Below are positions 49,725 to 61,912 of a DNA stretch of 64,000 nt, piece by piece. Each line of letters begins with the position of its first letter. Position 1 is the first letter of the stretch. The position numbers were made by a program, and so were the translations under genes. Source of the DNA: Paramacrobiotus metropolitanus (taxonomy: Eukaryota > Tardigrada > Eutardigrada > Parachela > Macrobiotidae); NCBI RefSeq assembly GCF_019649055.1, contig NW_026570225.1:2728001-2792000 (forward strand), given 5' to 3'. Below the pieces are notes generated by a model. That model saw only the letters and a list, made by a program, of their open reading frames with translations, ran no database searches and was not told where the DNA came from.

Positions 49725-51637
49725 TCAGTGGTCTCCCCCCGTAGCCAGCGATGTCAAAGGAATTAACAAGTATCCAACAATTACCCACATGGCTTCAATA
49801 ACTCCGAAATGACCATGCAGTTCTTGCGGAAGTATTTCCATGAACATCACGTGGAGAAATGTACCCGCCGCGATGGCCTTCAACACCACATTACACGCTG
49901 TGCCTACCGGCGTCTCCGGTGTCTGTTGGATTAGCAATCCCACCACTTGTCCCAAAGGGATGGTGATGGAGAAGATGAGACAAAACACCAGGCGGGTGCG
50001 CAAACGCATCTGCTGCTGCGACAGGGAGATCCCCAGCGCCAAAGCCATGAGGAATTCATGGATTAAGATGCTGAAAAACAATTTAAAAAGAAGACTGACG
50101 CTTTTGATTAGGCCCAGCGCCATTCCTTCAAACGCCGAATGGGTTCCCAAAGATGCCAAAAGCACGATAAACCGCGTTGCTCCCTGGTATTCTTCCAGTG
50201 AAATGTGATGAGGATGGTGATGCCCATGGGATGCGGCGCTAGTGCTACGAGAGTGATTATGCGCCTCGGCTTCCTTTCTCGAAGCCGGTCGGGTTAGTTG
50301 GGTGGCTGGTGAAAGCGGATCGGTATCCACGCTGTCCTCATCTTCTACAAAACAGCAAAAATATAAGCGTCGGACTCCGCTAGCTTGTGTACGAGGAAAC
50401 AAGCGGGAACAAGAGGGAACAAGCATCTTCGGGAACAAGCATCTTCGTTCGAATAGTCAAGACTCTTTGAACACTGTGCGTCAAGTGTGCGACAGCATGA
50501 TTCACTAACAGCCAACCGTGGAATGCTGCCCAACTGCGTGCACCTCACCGTCAACCGTGGATGGGTGCCCTGATTGACAGTGGCCAAGTTAAACGTGGCC
50601 TGCCAGCCTTCCGCGGTTGACTGTTAAGCCAGATTTGCAGCCATACGAGTACAGTTATTCAAAGTGTCTTGAGTCTCTTGACTATTCAAACGCGCTACCG
50701 AAGATGCTTGTAAGTACCTTCCTCGTAGCACAATTTAAAAGCACGCGAAAACGAGCAAATGCCTTCAAACTGTTTAAAAATATCGTATTGTATCCTGTCG
50801 CGAGTCAACGTTTCTAACAAGCAATTTTTTCAAATTAATGCTCAATGCGGTGCATCTCCCTAAAGTAAGTAATAAAAACATTGCATATCAAATATCACCA
50901 ATAAAGCAAACGTAAACAACTACACTTTAAATTTTATTGCTGTTTTTAAAGTATCTTTTGTGCGACTTGTTCTTAACTACATATTTTGGCTCTTTTTTGA
51001 GACAAATGAGCTAGTGTAGTTACATATGTGATATAGATATGTACAGCAACTAAACTGTACTCTAAAGCCGTAATTTACGAAAGTAAGTACTAAGTAATGG
51101 TACCCATAATTACAACAGCATACGCGTCAAAGTGATATCAAAGATATATGGTTCTTAAGGGGCAGTAAACCACATCTACAAGGCGCTGTAACTCCCACCG
51201 GGATCATCGTCGTGAACAAACGGCCCATCGACGGACACATCATTCATTTCCTGCTGATTGACCGCGTCGCCTCGCGTTTGTTGCTTTTTTAGCCGGCGCA
51301 AAATAATATCAACAATTTTTTCCAAGAGCGCTGTAAGCAGGAATCCCAAGAAAACCACCGTGGGCCCCAACTGCAGAGGATGGTGCCATATGGAATGTGC
51401 ATCAGGGATGAGTTCAGTAAACTCCTTCACGACATGTGGATAGAACTGGGTGAAGAAAGCGCCAGCGAACACACCACCAGACAGGCAATTGCAGTATCGT
51501 TTCAAAGCCCGAAGAATCCGTCGCTTTCGGGAATGTGGTTCGGTGTGGATGTGTACAACAGAAGGAACAATACATGATGTGAAGCAAGCAGCAAACATGC
51601 AGAGGATGGTGACGGATTGTGCAGCCGCCAAATCCAT
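49725..51637 (-). CDS. ZIP family zinc transporter (SLC39A1/2/3-like)
   Basis: A membrane transporter that moves Zn(II) into the cytosol. Two exons, 51637-51199 and 50344-49725, join in phase (352 aa; human ZIP1 is 324). The true first ATG is at 51637; a TTG lies just upstream. Exon 1 encodes three membrane segments (SVTILCMFAACFTSCIVPSV; LSGGVFAGAFFTQFYPHVV; VVFLGFLLTALLEKIVDIIL). A His-rich cytosolic loop (HGHHHPHH) follows in exon 2, then the metal-binding helices HSAFEGMALGL and HEFLMALALGISL and the last segments up to IEAMWVIVGYLLIPL. The exon 1 donor (CCCG|gtggga) is weak but is the only one in phase. The 854-bp intron contains a long foldback. Confidence 0.92.
50422..50713. repeat. 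Long imperfect foldback inside the ZIP intron
   Basis: The left arm begins ACAAGCATCTTCG, followed by GAATAGTCAAGACTC and later AACAGCCAACCGTGGAATGC. The right arm, read as reverse complement, gives ACAAGCATCTTCGG, GAATAGTCAAGAGACTC and AACAGTCAACCGCGGAAGGC in the same order. Each arm is about 120 bp with a short centre. Just before it (50390-50425) GGAACAAG repeats four times. It is probably a non-autonomous foldback element or MITE. Confidence 0.75.
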
Positions 51638-53591
51638 TTCTTCCAAGGTAGCGGGCAGTGGCTGACTGATTAATCCCGCTCACGCTAATTCACCGTTCGC
51701 AACATCGGCAGTAATTTGTAAATGATTTCAGAACTCCCAGTACGTCTTAGAACTGCACGGCTCGACGAGGATTTGGCGATGCCCAACTACGCCATCATAA
51801 CATCAAAAACAGCTTGACCGCTTAGTACAGATCGCACTGTATTCATCATGCATCCGATATCCGAACGATGTCGCTTATACGGCATTATACTAAAAATTTA
51901 AAAACAGTATAAGCGGACGCCAAAATAGAAGAAAAAAACTGCGGTCACCCGCTGACAACCCACTTTAACAGCTGCCACTTAAAAAAGGTTCGAAAACTTT
52001 TCGCATAATAAATAATTACACCATAATCAACAATAACTACACGGTGCGGGGGTGGCAGCAAAAACTTACACGGCCGTACGAAATTGACTAACTATAAGAA
52101 TAACCGCGAGAGATAAAAAATACCTGAACACAAGAACTTTTTTACTTAAAAGTGTAGTACTAAATTTTCGTGAGATTGTGCAAAGTTCAATCATTTGAAA
52201 ACCATTTGAAAAAAGTGTAAGTACGACTGTACGAGTACTATTTACTAACGATAAGTACTACCTTTAATTGCAATTACTGTAATCCGCGCGCTGCCGAGAT
52301 ACATGCGCTGGTTGTCTTTGAAAAAGTACTGTCGGTCGACTGCGCATCCTCGCTTCTTTTGCCTAAAAAACTAAATAAAAAAAACTTAAATAAAATTGGA
52401 AAAAACTTTCTATGCTTTAACTACTTACCTACATGGAATCGCTACATCGATCTTTTTAGTTCAGTTAGTAGTTAATCATTTTGCTGCAATGCTGGGATTC
52501 GATCATTCGGGATATCTACGATCCTACATAGGTACTGTAATCATTAGATTAATCTATAAATTTTTATAGGACTAACGTGCATTTATACCATAAGTACAGT
52601 ATTGTTCAGCTTAATTAATTTATAATACAGCCAATACAGCCTGCAGTATTAATATGTTAATATACGATATACTATATACTTACCTACGAGCAGTATTTAC
52701 TACCTACGTGTTTGCTGGTAGCTTAACATTAATAATATTGTTGCCTCGTAAGCCAAATGTGGGTAACCTACAAGGTGGCAGATGAGCAATTTAGAAAGGT
52801 GAGCACCGTACGCGTCGCATGGCTTTCATCAGTACTCGTATCAACTACTATCAAGACTTTATAATTCATGCATATCGTATGTCAAGGTGGTTTGTCGCGG
52901 ATGAAAGATTCTTTTGCACGCTTACAGATTCTACGGTACAACACAAGACACTACTGTTAGTGAAGTTATGAAATATGTATGAGCCTGGAATACGATCTCC
53001 TTGAAAAGTCAGGAGTTGCCCAATGACTACACGTAATTGTACACGGGTCGGACTCATCTGGAAGTGAAACTTGTAAGTTTAAAATAAAGTGATCGAATTT
53101 TTTAAAACATTTTTTATAGTTCATAGGTTTATATGTTGAGTCAGAAGTGACTCAGTATCCATTTTCGATAGCGTTATCTCATTTTATGATACTGTACCGT
53201 AATATGGACTGCAAACATTTGCTATATAGCTTTCTGATGATTATGAATTAGGTACTGAATGTTATAAAGCATTCTGGTACACTAGCAGACTGGCTCGTTT
53301 AATTGAATGACTTGTGAACTGTAATCTATTTCGTGGAACCCTACAGTAAGCAACTTTATGTTATGTTTCTTGATTTTTGCTGTAAAAACTGTTCGCATTA
53401 ATTTCATCGCCTATCGACGGAAGTATGGATTTCCGTATGCAAAAGTACATCCATTTATGTACGTGCGTATCAACTGTCCAGCCGTGCGTTTTGGTTTCTT
53501 TACTTGTTTAGTTGTGTTGTGATTTTCAGTAGCTGTCCCGTAACTGGATGGTTCAAAAGTGATTAAAATTTGTCGACACTTTTCAGAAAAG
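51638..53591. promoter_or_regulatory. Divergent region between the ZIP and SLC26 genes
   Basis: A 1.95-kb AT-rich spacer between two divergent membrane-transporter genes. TTTTCAG at 53580-53586, just before the SLC26 ATG, may be the acceptor of a 5' UTR intron. No coding exon recognised. Confidence 0.4.
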
Positions 53592-56315
53592 ATGGAAATA
53601 AACGAAGCTCTTCGCAGCAGCACGAACGATTTGGTGTCGTCGGGTTTCGACTCTGGCAGCCGGAACACGAGTGACGTCAATGGATTTGACTATCAGCCCT
53701 TTGACAATACCGATGATGATAACTTCCACACGGTATTTAACGCCACCGCCAGCAAAGCTAAACCAGCCGCTGGCGGACTGACCAGCGGACCGCGACACCG
53801 AAAACCCTTTGGAAAAAACGATAACCGTAATTTTCAAAACGGCTCCAATGGCGGCTTCCCTAAGGGATTTCCTGTGGATGACGATGAAGTGGAAGAATGC
53901 CAGATCCGAACATACGGAGGCCCGGTGTCCAAGCAGGATTTTCGGGAGCAGTTGCGAAAACTGTGTTTATTAAGCACATGGAAGAAACGGTTTCCCATTT
54001 CGTTGTGGCTGCCCAGATATCAGCTGGCTGATTTATCTGCGGATTTGGTAGCCGGCTTGACGGTTGGGTTAACCGTGGTGCCACAGTCGCTGGCGTATGC
54101 CCAGATTGCGGATCTTCCTCTAGAGGTAAATTCAGAAAAATAACTTCACAAATTGCTGCGAATTTTGAGGAACGCTTGTGTACAAGATTTCTGTGTGCAA
54201 GACTGTTGTACTACTCTAGTACTACTTTTTAGTATGGGCTCTATTCCGCTTTTATGGGCCCCTTTTTGTACACTTTCTTTGGAACCTCCAAGATGTTACT
54301 GTGGGACCCACCGCTCTGATATCATTGCTGACCAGTGCATTTGTACCACATCGAGCCATCCAGTCCTCTGCCACATATGCCGTCCTTCTTGCTTTTTACT
54401 GCGGATGTTTTCAGTTATTAATGGGATTTCTTCATTTGGGTGGGTATGGTGACCGGCTTAATGCAATAAATGCATTGGATGGAAAACATTCCTTTTGTTA
54501 TTAGGTTTCCTCATGAATTTTGTTTCGACTCCCGTTATGAGTGGATTTACTACAGCCGCATCCATAATCATCATACTGGGCCAAGTGAAGGGACTTTTGG
54601 GAATTAATTTCGGGAAGAGTCGGGATAATATTGTGTGGATTGTGAGAGGATATTCTAGGCATATTATGGAAACCAGGTACGCATGTAGATACTCGTTTAA
54701 GTAACATAACATTGACATTTCAAGTTTCTTGTCAAATGCCATTTTAGAGGATGGGATGTGTTGCTTGGGGCGTGCTGTATCACAGCGATTTTGTGCTTAA
54801 AAGCATTGCAACCAATGCTGAGATGGGATGTATTCCGCAATAAACAGGCTCCATTATTTTGGAAAATTCTTCGTGAAGTTATTAAAGTTTTGTGCTACGG
54901 TATGGAGCACTTGAGCCTGGATGACTGCACACGTTCACCATACGTTTTGTTAACCCATGTGTTATTTTATAGGCCGTTATGCTCTGGTGGTGATCATTGC
55001 GACCGCCATAGCTGCTGGCGTTACGGTGCATAATCCCGATGCTTTGACCATAACCAGCGACGTCCATGGTGGTCTACCAGCATTTTCCGTACCGGATTTC
55101 GCACCGGACAATAAAACTGTTATCGAAGTCATGGATGGTTTTGGGGCAGGAATGGTGTTGATACCTATCATTGGGATTTTTGAGTCTGTAGTAGTCGCGA
55201 AGGCCTTTAGTCATAAATTTGGCTACACCGTGGATTCCACGCAGGAAATGATGACTTTAGGTCTCATTAATATTGTTAGTTCCTTTATTTCTTCCTATCC
55301 AGTCACAGGAGCATTCTCACGTTCGGCATTGAATGCTGAGTGTGGAGTGCGGACACCGCTGGGCGGAATATTTACCGGTATGACTGAATGAATAAGTTTT
55401 TTTGGAGGTGGTTTAACAGTTTTATTATAATATATGTTATCGTATTCTCTCTTCTTACCAGGTGCGTTCGTTCTTCTGGCGATGTCGGCGTTGAGTCCAG
55501 TGCTGCATTTTATCCCAAAAGCTGCTTTGTCCGCAGTTATTATTTGTGCCATTTTTGTAATGGTTGATTTCCGCATCTTTCGTGATTTATGGCATGTCAA
55601 TCGGCTGGAGCTTATACCACTGTGCTCTACACTGCTTCTGTGCCTGCTACTCGGAGTACAGTACGGTCTACCGTTAGGCATTGGAATTTCTATATTGATG
55701 CTGGTATATCCTTTGGCTCGCCCACTAGTCACCGTGGAATACAAACGCACGTACCGGCGCGACAAGGATCCTCAAAAACCCAAACCAAAATTTGACGTCA
55801 GCATTACTCCGCACAGCGCCTTATACTTTCCATCGGCGGAGTTCTTTAAGGACATCTTTGCCAAGGACCTGTTGAACCCAGCGGCCTTCCGTTATGGGGT
55901 TTCTGTTGCCCCGGATTTTTTGTACGCTGGCGCTGATGAAGTGGACACCATACTGGACGAGCGATTGTCCAGCACTGACGAGAAACTGCCGCCCATTGTT
56001 TTTAATGGTATTCATTTGCTGACCACCGATTATTCTACGGTGCGTACTCTACGGAACATTGTTCAGAGCTGTCGAACGGCAAAAAGAGAAATGGTATTTA
56101 TTAACACCAGCAACGAGTTTATGAAGTTACTTCAGAGGGTGGAAGACGAAGTGCAAATGGAACAGCTGACAGTAGTCAACGAAAGACCTGCACCCAATTT
56201 AGCCGCTGAAGATACTAGTATTACGGTAAACGCCGGTATTAGCCCTTCCTACTCCGCCGTGGAATTTGCAGGAACTCTTCCAGAGAACGAAATTGATCGT
56301 CATACTAACGCATAA
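53592..56315 (+). CDS. SLC26A11: SLC26 sulfate/anion transporter (SLC26A11-like), with one-base frameshift
   Basis: A multipass anion transporter with a C-terminal STAS domain; SLC26A11 carries sulfate and chloride. Exons: 53592-54125, 54233-54439, 54505-54676, 54748-54899, 54973-55377 and 55462-56315 (about 774 aa if the frame is continuous). Landmarks: a disordered 150-residue N-terminus, then ADLVAGLTVGLTVVPQSLAY, YGLYSAF, DVTVGPTALISLLTS, FVSTPVMSGFTTAA, GRYALVVIIATAIA, FESVVVAKAF, SSYPVTGAFSRSALNAECGV, and a STAS region with TDYSTVRTLRNIV. In exon 2 the frame shifts by one base near 54290: family logic expects Thr-Ser-Lys-Asp-Val, but AAGAT stands where six bases are needed, and exon 2 is 207 bp where 208 would close the phase. 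All other junctions are intact. It may be a sequencing or assembly error or a young pseudogene. Confidence 0.9.
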
Positions 56316-56749
56316 TCCTTTTTGTGCAACTACTTTCTCGCAGCTGGTTGAATTTTGCTTTTTTAAGTTTTCAGTCGATAAAGTTTTAAGTATTTTATAT
56401 CCCGTTGATACATTCCTGTGTGTCATTAACTGTTTTTACTAGTTTTTATTGGCAGCTGTTTTTTATTTTATATCATCCGTCCTTTTTTATATGATCAGTA
56501 CAACTGTAATACATATTTCCGCTCGTCTGTTAGTCGAGTTCGACGATAAGAATACAAATTCGGTTTACGGTGACCGTTTTCCTAATAATGCAACCGGTTA
56601 TAACGACAGCCACACACGCGTCGCCATAAGTAAACAGAATAATAAGCCCATAATCAAGTGATCAGATTTTATTATTAAACGTAAACAGAATAATAAGCAA
56701 AACAATATTATGGTATCACCTATTTATTATTTACATACATACTATTAAA

Positions 56750-58011
56750 CAAGCTGAGCACGGATGAATATTGGCTTCCGACTATCTCAGATTTTCTTAT
56801 CAGAATAATGCAGTATGTTGCAACATGGTTATATGAATACTAACTAAGTAACAAGGGTCCTTGACACTTTGCCGATGGAGCGAATGTTCTCCCGTTCCAC
56901 ACATCCAATCTGCACGCTCTAAAGTGCTACAGAATCCTCTCAGTGTCGAGAGTATTCCTGCATCATCAATTTTCGGGAAAGCCCACTACCCACAGTCCAG
57001 TGGTCACTCAAAAGCTTGTTACCATGGTGGCCATTAGCTTAACATGGGCTGTTTGAAAATCCCCGGATTATATTGCAATTATTGTTATTACAGCGAACTG
57101 CCATTGAAATTAGCGAACTGCGGAATAAGCAAAATAACAGATTCTGCTCAAATGTAATCCTTAATGTAATCAACATCGTGCCATTATTTAACACTCGCCC
57201 TCGTCCATGTGCCTGAGAGGCACATTTAATCATTTAGAAATTCATGGAACGTTACACTGGCAGTTGACTTCTTCCTCCTTAGCCTGAATTCCTCAGAAAA
57301 TTAGTTTGTTTTTTACTTATTCAAACATTTACTAAAAATAAATGAACTGAAAACTTAAAAACTGCAAATTCCAACCGCTTCCGGTTGGTGAACAAATGGC
57401 AGCCTCCCAGTGTGGCAGCGTGATTTGGCTTTGCTGTGAATATTTTCTGCGAAGTCCTCACTTCTTTCAAATTCAGTTTACCGAATTGAAAGTAACTCTT
57501 TCTGCTTGCGTGCTTAATAAAAACGAAGAACAAAGTGTGGAAAACATTTTGGATGAATATCAGACCGTTCTACACCAGATCAGGACAAATCCATGGGCTG
57601 CGCCTGCGCGGCACACAACAAAACTCCGTGTAATTAAACCATAGACGAGTGCGAGTGTTAATACATATGCAGTGAACCTTTTTACAAGCTCGAAATCCTA
57701 AGACATTATTCATCCGTGCTGGGCTTGTTAGAAAATAAGCTGTTTCCCTGGAAATTTGTAATTTAATTGTTAGTAAGCACAAGAGCGAGAACCCGCCCAT
57801 GTTAGCCCTATGCCATCCATGGTAACAAGCTTTTGAGTGACCACTTGTCCTGAGGTTCTGCAGACAACAAACAACGATTGGTCGTAGATCACTCGCGTGA
57901 TTGAGAGGTTTCTAATGCATTTTGAAGCAGAAAAATTGGTTGAGTAGAAGCTGAGATCACCGGCGCCAAAAGAGAGGGGCCGAAATCCTGGCACAGATAG
58001 TTAGTATTCAT
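56750..58011 (+). repeat. Dispersed repeat, second copy, interrupted
   Basis: The 5' part (56750-56831) and 3' part (57728-58011) together match the intact copy at 10870-11206, with small differences including a 7-nt insertion near 57766 and about 20 extra bases near 57960. The outer 3' flank is TTA, as in the intact copy. Confidence 0.85.
56832..57727 (-). mobile_element. Element nested in the repeat, in inverted orientation
   Basis: About 896 bp flanked on both sides by TTA (GTTA), a base triplet present once at the same point in the intact copy, so it looks like a target-site duplication. The insert starts TATGAATACTAACTA and ends CATCCGTGCTGGGCTTG, the reverse complements of the end and start of the host repeat. 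Its interior shares the inverted stretch GGTCACTCAAAAGCTTGTTA (57000-57019) but is otherwise diverged and has unrelated sequence at about 57045-57680. It is therefore a related family member inserted head-to-tail reversed. A frame at 57396-57644 has no known product. Confidence 0.75.
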
Positions 58012-58402
58012 TTAATTAATCTTAAGATTTTTTAACGCACTGTGCGTCGTGCGACCCAAAACTGACGTAGCTGCTCGACCAGGCGGTAGCCGGTGGCAAG
58101 TCAGATGCAATTTTGGCTAATCCTTAAATATTTCTTTTTGTGTCGTTTGGACTAATTTACAATTGTTCCTGAACCTTGAAGCTGAATTCTCACATTTTGT
58201 AACATCATATTGTGTAAGGTTTTGGTCATCCTTTGGATCTCAGTATTAGGCAACACAGAAAAAAGCTGGTGATGTGACGGCGAACCGCATCTCAGATGAA
58301 ACTGATAGTTGTTACGGATTGATCCCAGACTGCCTTCGGTAGATGGCTCGCGACTGGTGACTGAAGCGCGCATTATTCAGGAGAAACTATAATTGTGCAC
58401 AA

Positions 58403-61400
58403 ATGGTATGCTTCTTTATCGCGTATGCTGTAATTTGTTAGTTGCAACTTGTCACGAATCAGTGACCTGGATGTTGAATTTTCCCTAGCCGTGGATTAAA
58501 CCTGACTTTGGTTTGGTGAGCGAGCCACGTCCAACTTCTGCCACTGGTCAAGCACGCCAAGGCACCAGCAGCAACGCAACAGCTGTTGCATTATCGGCGC
58601 CCGACGACAATGACGTTAAAATTGTCTCCGCAACAGTGCGTCCTGTTGCCAAACGGCGCCAGGTACATTCGTCACCGCAAAATTCCGGTCCCAAAAAGCT
58701 CAAAACGACCAACGCTGGCACCTCGAAAGAGCAACTCGCTGCAGCGCTGTGGATTGACAAGCATCAACCGAGATCACGGGTACGAATAGCACTTTGCGAC
58801 AATTAATTTGGACAGTACGTGCAGCGCAACATAGAATGAAGGAAACTGCAAGTGCAAGCTTGGTTAGTTCTCGTTGCTGCACAAAAAGGGTTCTTTTCAG
58901 TTATAGCGAGTCATCTGTCGTATTTCTGTCATTTTAGAAAGATTTATGCGTGAGAAACCCGAAGATCGAGGAAATCGCGGCATGGATAACAAATATGGCG
59001 GTAGGTTTTATTTCGGAATGCTTTGTTTAATTGTTTAACTTGATGCATGTTAGCGCGTGTTAGCGCTTACATGCATGATATTTGAGGCAATACGCGCGCG
59101 TACTACCACGCGCAATGCAGTAATTGTAATTATCCTGGCTTGCAGAATCCGACCACTTCTCGCATCTTGCTGATGACAGGCCCACCTGGTTCCGGAAAAT
59201 CCACATCTGTCCGACTGATTGCTCAGGAATTATCCACCAAGATAGTGGAGTGGGAAAGTCCGGTGGTGCAGTATATTCCCGATGGAGGTTCGCAATGGAC
59301 ACGATTTTCTGATGATTTGGAATTGATAGTGATTTTTGTAGACAATGCGTTTTACGAGTCATATGAATCCTTGTTTTCGAATTTCCTTCTACGCTCATCC
59401 AGATACAATCAGCAGAGCGTAGTTGATACTCCTGGAATGGATTCCAGGAAAGATGCACGGGTGATTGTTGTCGAGGTGGGCTCGTGCATTTGTAGTTAAC
59501 TTATAGTGCAGATCCAAGTATCACACGATGATTTTCGCAGGATCTGCCGAATTTTTGCTTCCGAGACCCGACGAAATTGCATGGTGTTTTACGGTAAGCT
59601 GGGTGGGCATCGCTTGAAGTTGTCAACCCAGTGACTCACTACCTGATTTAGCGTACATCATTTTTTTTCTTTTGCAGAAATTTTGTTTCTTGTTCGTGTA
59701 CTGGATTAGTGATTGTTCTAACTGAAAATAATGCGGAAAATCAGCAGCTGTGGCGTTTGTTTCCCCCGTCGCTTATTAGTGAATTAAACATCACTCATAT
59801 CCGGTAAAGTGCATTTTTGGGATGGTGTTTTGAAATCAGTACGTCTTTGTTTAGGCAGATTTATGTTTCTACTTATTCTCGAATGCTTGCTGCTTTTAGT
59901 ATTAATCCGGTTGTTAAAACCTCCATGAAGAGAATATTGACTCAGATTTTGAAGGCGGAATATTCACAGGTATGTTCCGAACTTTAGGCCTACAATATTA
60001 CATTGTTGTTGCAAATGTGTTGTGCGTTTACAGAGCACTGTTATTAGCCCCGATACACTGGAGGATGTGATAGATTCCTCCAACGGAGATATCCGGGGTG
60101 CTGTTTCCGCGCTTCAGTTTGCAGTTGAAGGTCGACGAAGCGAGAGGGGAGGAAAGAAGCAGAAAACTGAAACCATTCACGGGAAGGGCTTTTCCAATCG
60201 AGATACCAGTTTGCTTCTTTTTCGCGCTGTGGGACGTGTATTTTACGTAAAACGTGAGGATTTTCTTCGTCATTTATGACAGATGCTTGCAAAACAGTAT
60301 TTGGATTGATACACAGTTCGACTGCGTTTCTTTAGGAAACACCAATGAAGTCCCCGTTGTGAATGGCTTACCGGCATCCGCTCACGATCAAAGGCGATTT
60401 CCCTTGACTTACATTCCTGAAGAAATTGCTGAGCGGTGTCCAACTAGTACCGATAACTTGCTTTCTTTTATTAATGGAAACTATCTGTATTTCCTCCCAC
60501 ACTTAAGTGATGCTGTGTCGGGCGCAGAACGGTTCAGCGTGGCGGATCTAATCGACTCTGCTTGGACTGTAAGGCATTTTTCCAGTTGTGCAACAATTGA
60601 TACAAACCTTTTTGGAATATTTTTAGTCGCGGGAAAAAGTGCGCGATTGCGCTACTTCTGTGGTTATTCGCGGCTTAATGCACCTCAACCGTATCGGTGG
60701 TGTAGAGAAAGGTTCTGCTCGATTTAAAGCAATGGAGAAGCCACTTCTTCCACAGGTCGAGAGGAAAGCCGAAGGACGACGGGTGGCCGGTTACGATTTG
60801 GCCTACAGTAAGTCCAGCTTACTGACCTTGAGAAACTGCATGGTGCGGTAGAAAAAAGCGCAGCTGATACGAATGGAGTGCACGATAAGGCTTACGTGAC
60901 GTGACATTACGTTAGTTCTTAGAAAATCACCCAATTTTTATTCGTGCCGTATGTGATACGGGGTAACATTTTTTGCACCCTGTCACCTACTCTAGGTTGT
61001 GTGTTGTGAAATAAACATCATACTTTTTGTAGGTATGAACACTGGTATAAATTTGTCTACGTTGTTCACTGAATACTTGCCTTTTCTTGGCAAAATCGGT
61101 AGTTATCCTCCCTTACCAGGTAAAGATTTGCTTCGTTTTGAGTATACTTCTATTTTGTTTTGGTTTATGTTTAGAGATAAAGCGAATTTGTTTTTTGTTT
61201 AGATACTAGAAAATACATGCAGGAAATGTGTTTCTTCTCCCACGGATCGCTGCTGAGGTGTCTGCTGTTTTGTTTTAAGCTGTGCAGTTAACGATAGACA
61301 CTTACCGCTTGCAACTGGTGAAACGCCTATGTTGTAGAGAGACGGTGAAGGAAAATGAGTGGATATCGCCAACTCCTACTATTGAAAATGTCGGGCCTGT

Positions 61401-61599
61401 AACGGTCACTCGTGAAAACAGCATCCAGATATTAACTGACGAGTTACAGGGAATCGACTTTTCTACATGGACGGAAGATTTCTCGCAGGATGACACTGAA
61501 CAAACGAAACCTGCAATGAACTTCTCCTCTCAAAACTCCGGGAAAGCTGGTGAGCTTATCTCCGTGATTGAAGATTTTTCCGATGATGATCGATGGTGA
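58403..61599 (+). CDS. RAD17: Checkpoint clamp loader RAD17
   Basis: RAD17 forms the clamp loader that places 9-1-1 on damaged DNA. Exons: 58489-58779, 58938-59000, 59146-59475, 59541-59593, 59678-59803, 59855-59969, 60034-60253, 60336-60568, 60627-60807, 61033-61119, 61203-61257 and about 61288-61599 (roughly 690 aa). The start is probably ATG 58403, followed at once by a donor (ATG|gtatgc) so the initiator is its own 3-nt coding exon; the next codons read PWIKPDFG, like the family start. Landmarks: ALWIDKHQP, Walker A MTGPPGSGKS, Walker B VIVVEDLPN, GDIRGAVSALQF, LLLFRAVGRVFYVKR, CATSVVIRGLMH, and an acidic tail IEDFSDDDRW matching the conserved 9-1-1-binding end. The last splice junction (61257 to about 61288) is out of phase as drawn. 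Confidence 0.92.
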
Positions 61600-61912
61600 T
61601 TTGATTTTATCGAATGTTTTCTAACCGAAAATAGTCTTTCTATTATTTTTATAATCTCTTTAGCTAAGCAGTATCACTGCTTTGAGCTTTTGAGAGATTA
61701 TCACTTTGCTGAGTTTGCTCAGACTTTCAGAGTTATTAAAAAAATAGCTTTCATACATCCTTAGAAGTCTGGACTAGTGCTATCAACGGGATTCATTTCA
61801 ACGGGACTTTAGAATTCAGTTACTTGCTGACTTTCTTCTTCTTTCTTACGTTACTTTACAGCAAATTCGAATCCATAACACAGAGATTTCAGCTTTTACT
61901 GTATATGCGACA
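61600..61912. other. Convergent spacer between RAD17 and ERI3
   Basis: It contains the 3' ends of both genes and a stable hairpin at 61651-61701, listed separately. Confidence 0.6.
61651..61701. ncRNA. 51-nt hairpin in the RAD17/ERI3 spacer
   Basis: The outer stem ATAATCTCT pairs with AGAGATTAT, then AGCT with AGCT, then AAGCAGT with ACTGCT plus one T, closing on a 3-nt loop, with small internal bulges. About 20 base pairs form in 51 nt. It could be a 3' UTR structure shared by overlapping transcripts or a small RNA precursor; typing it as ncRNA is tentative. Confidence 0.4.

Larger units (their letters stand above)
56316..58402. other. Intergenic with nested repeat, between SLC26 and RAD17
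   Basis: Most of this stretch is a second copy of the 337-bp dispersed repeat, split by an inserted element (both listed separately). The remaining parts, 56316-56749 and 58012-58402, hold the SLC26 3' flank and the RAD17 5' flank. No gene recognised. Confidence 0.6.

Noticed and set aside
57396-57644. 82-codon ORF in the nested element, as a transposase
   Set aside because: It is too short, has no catalytic motif, and lies in the unrelated filler of a non-autonomous element.
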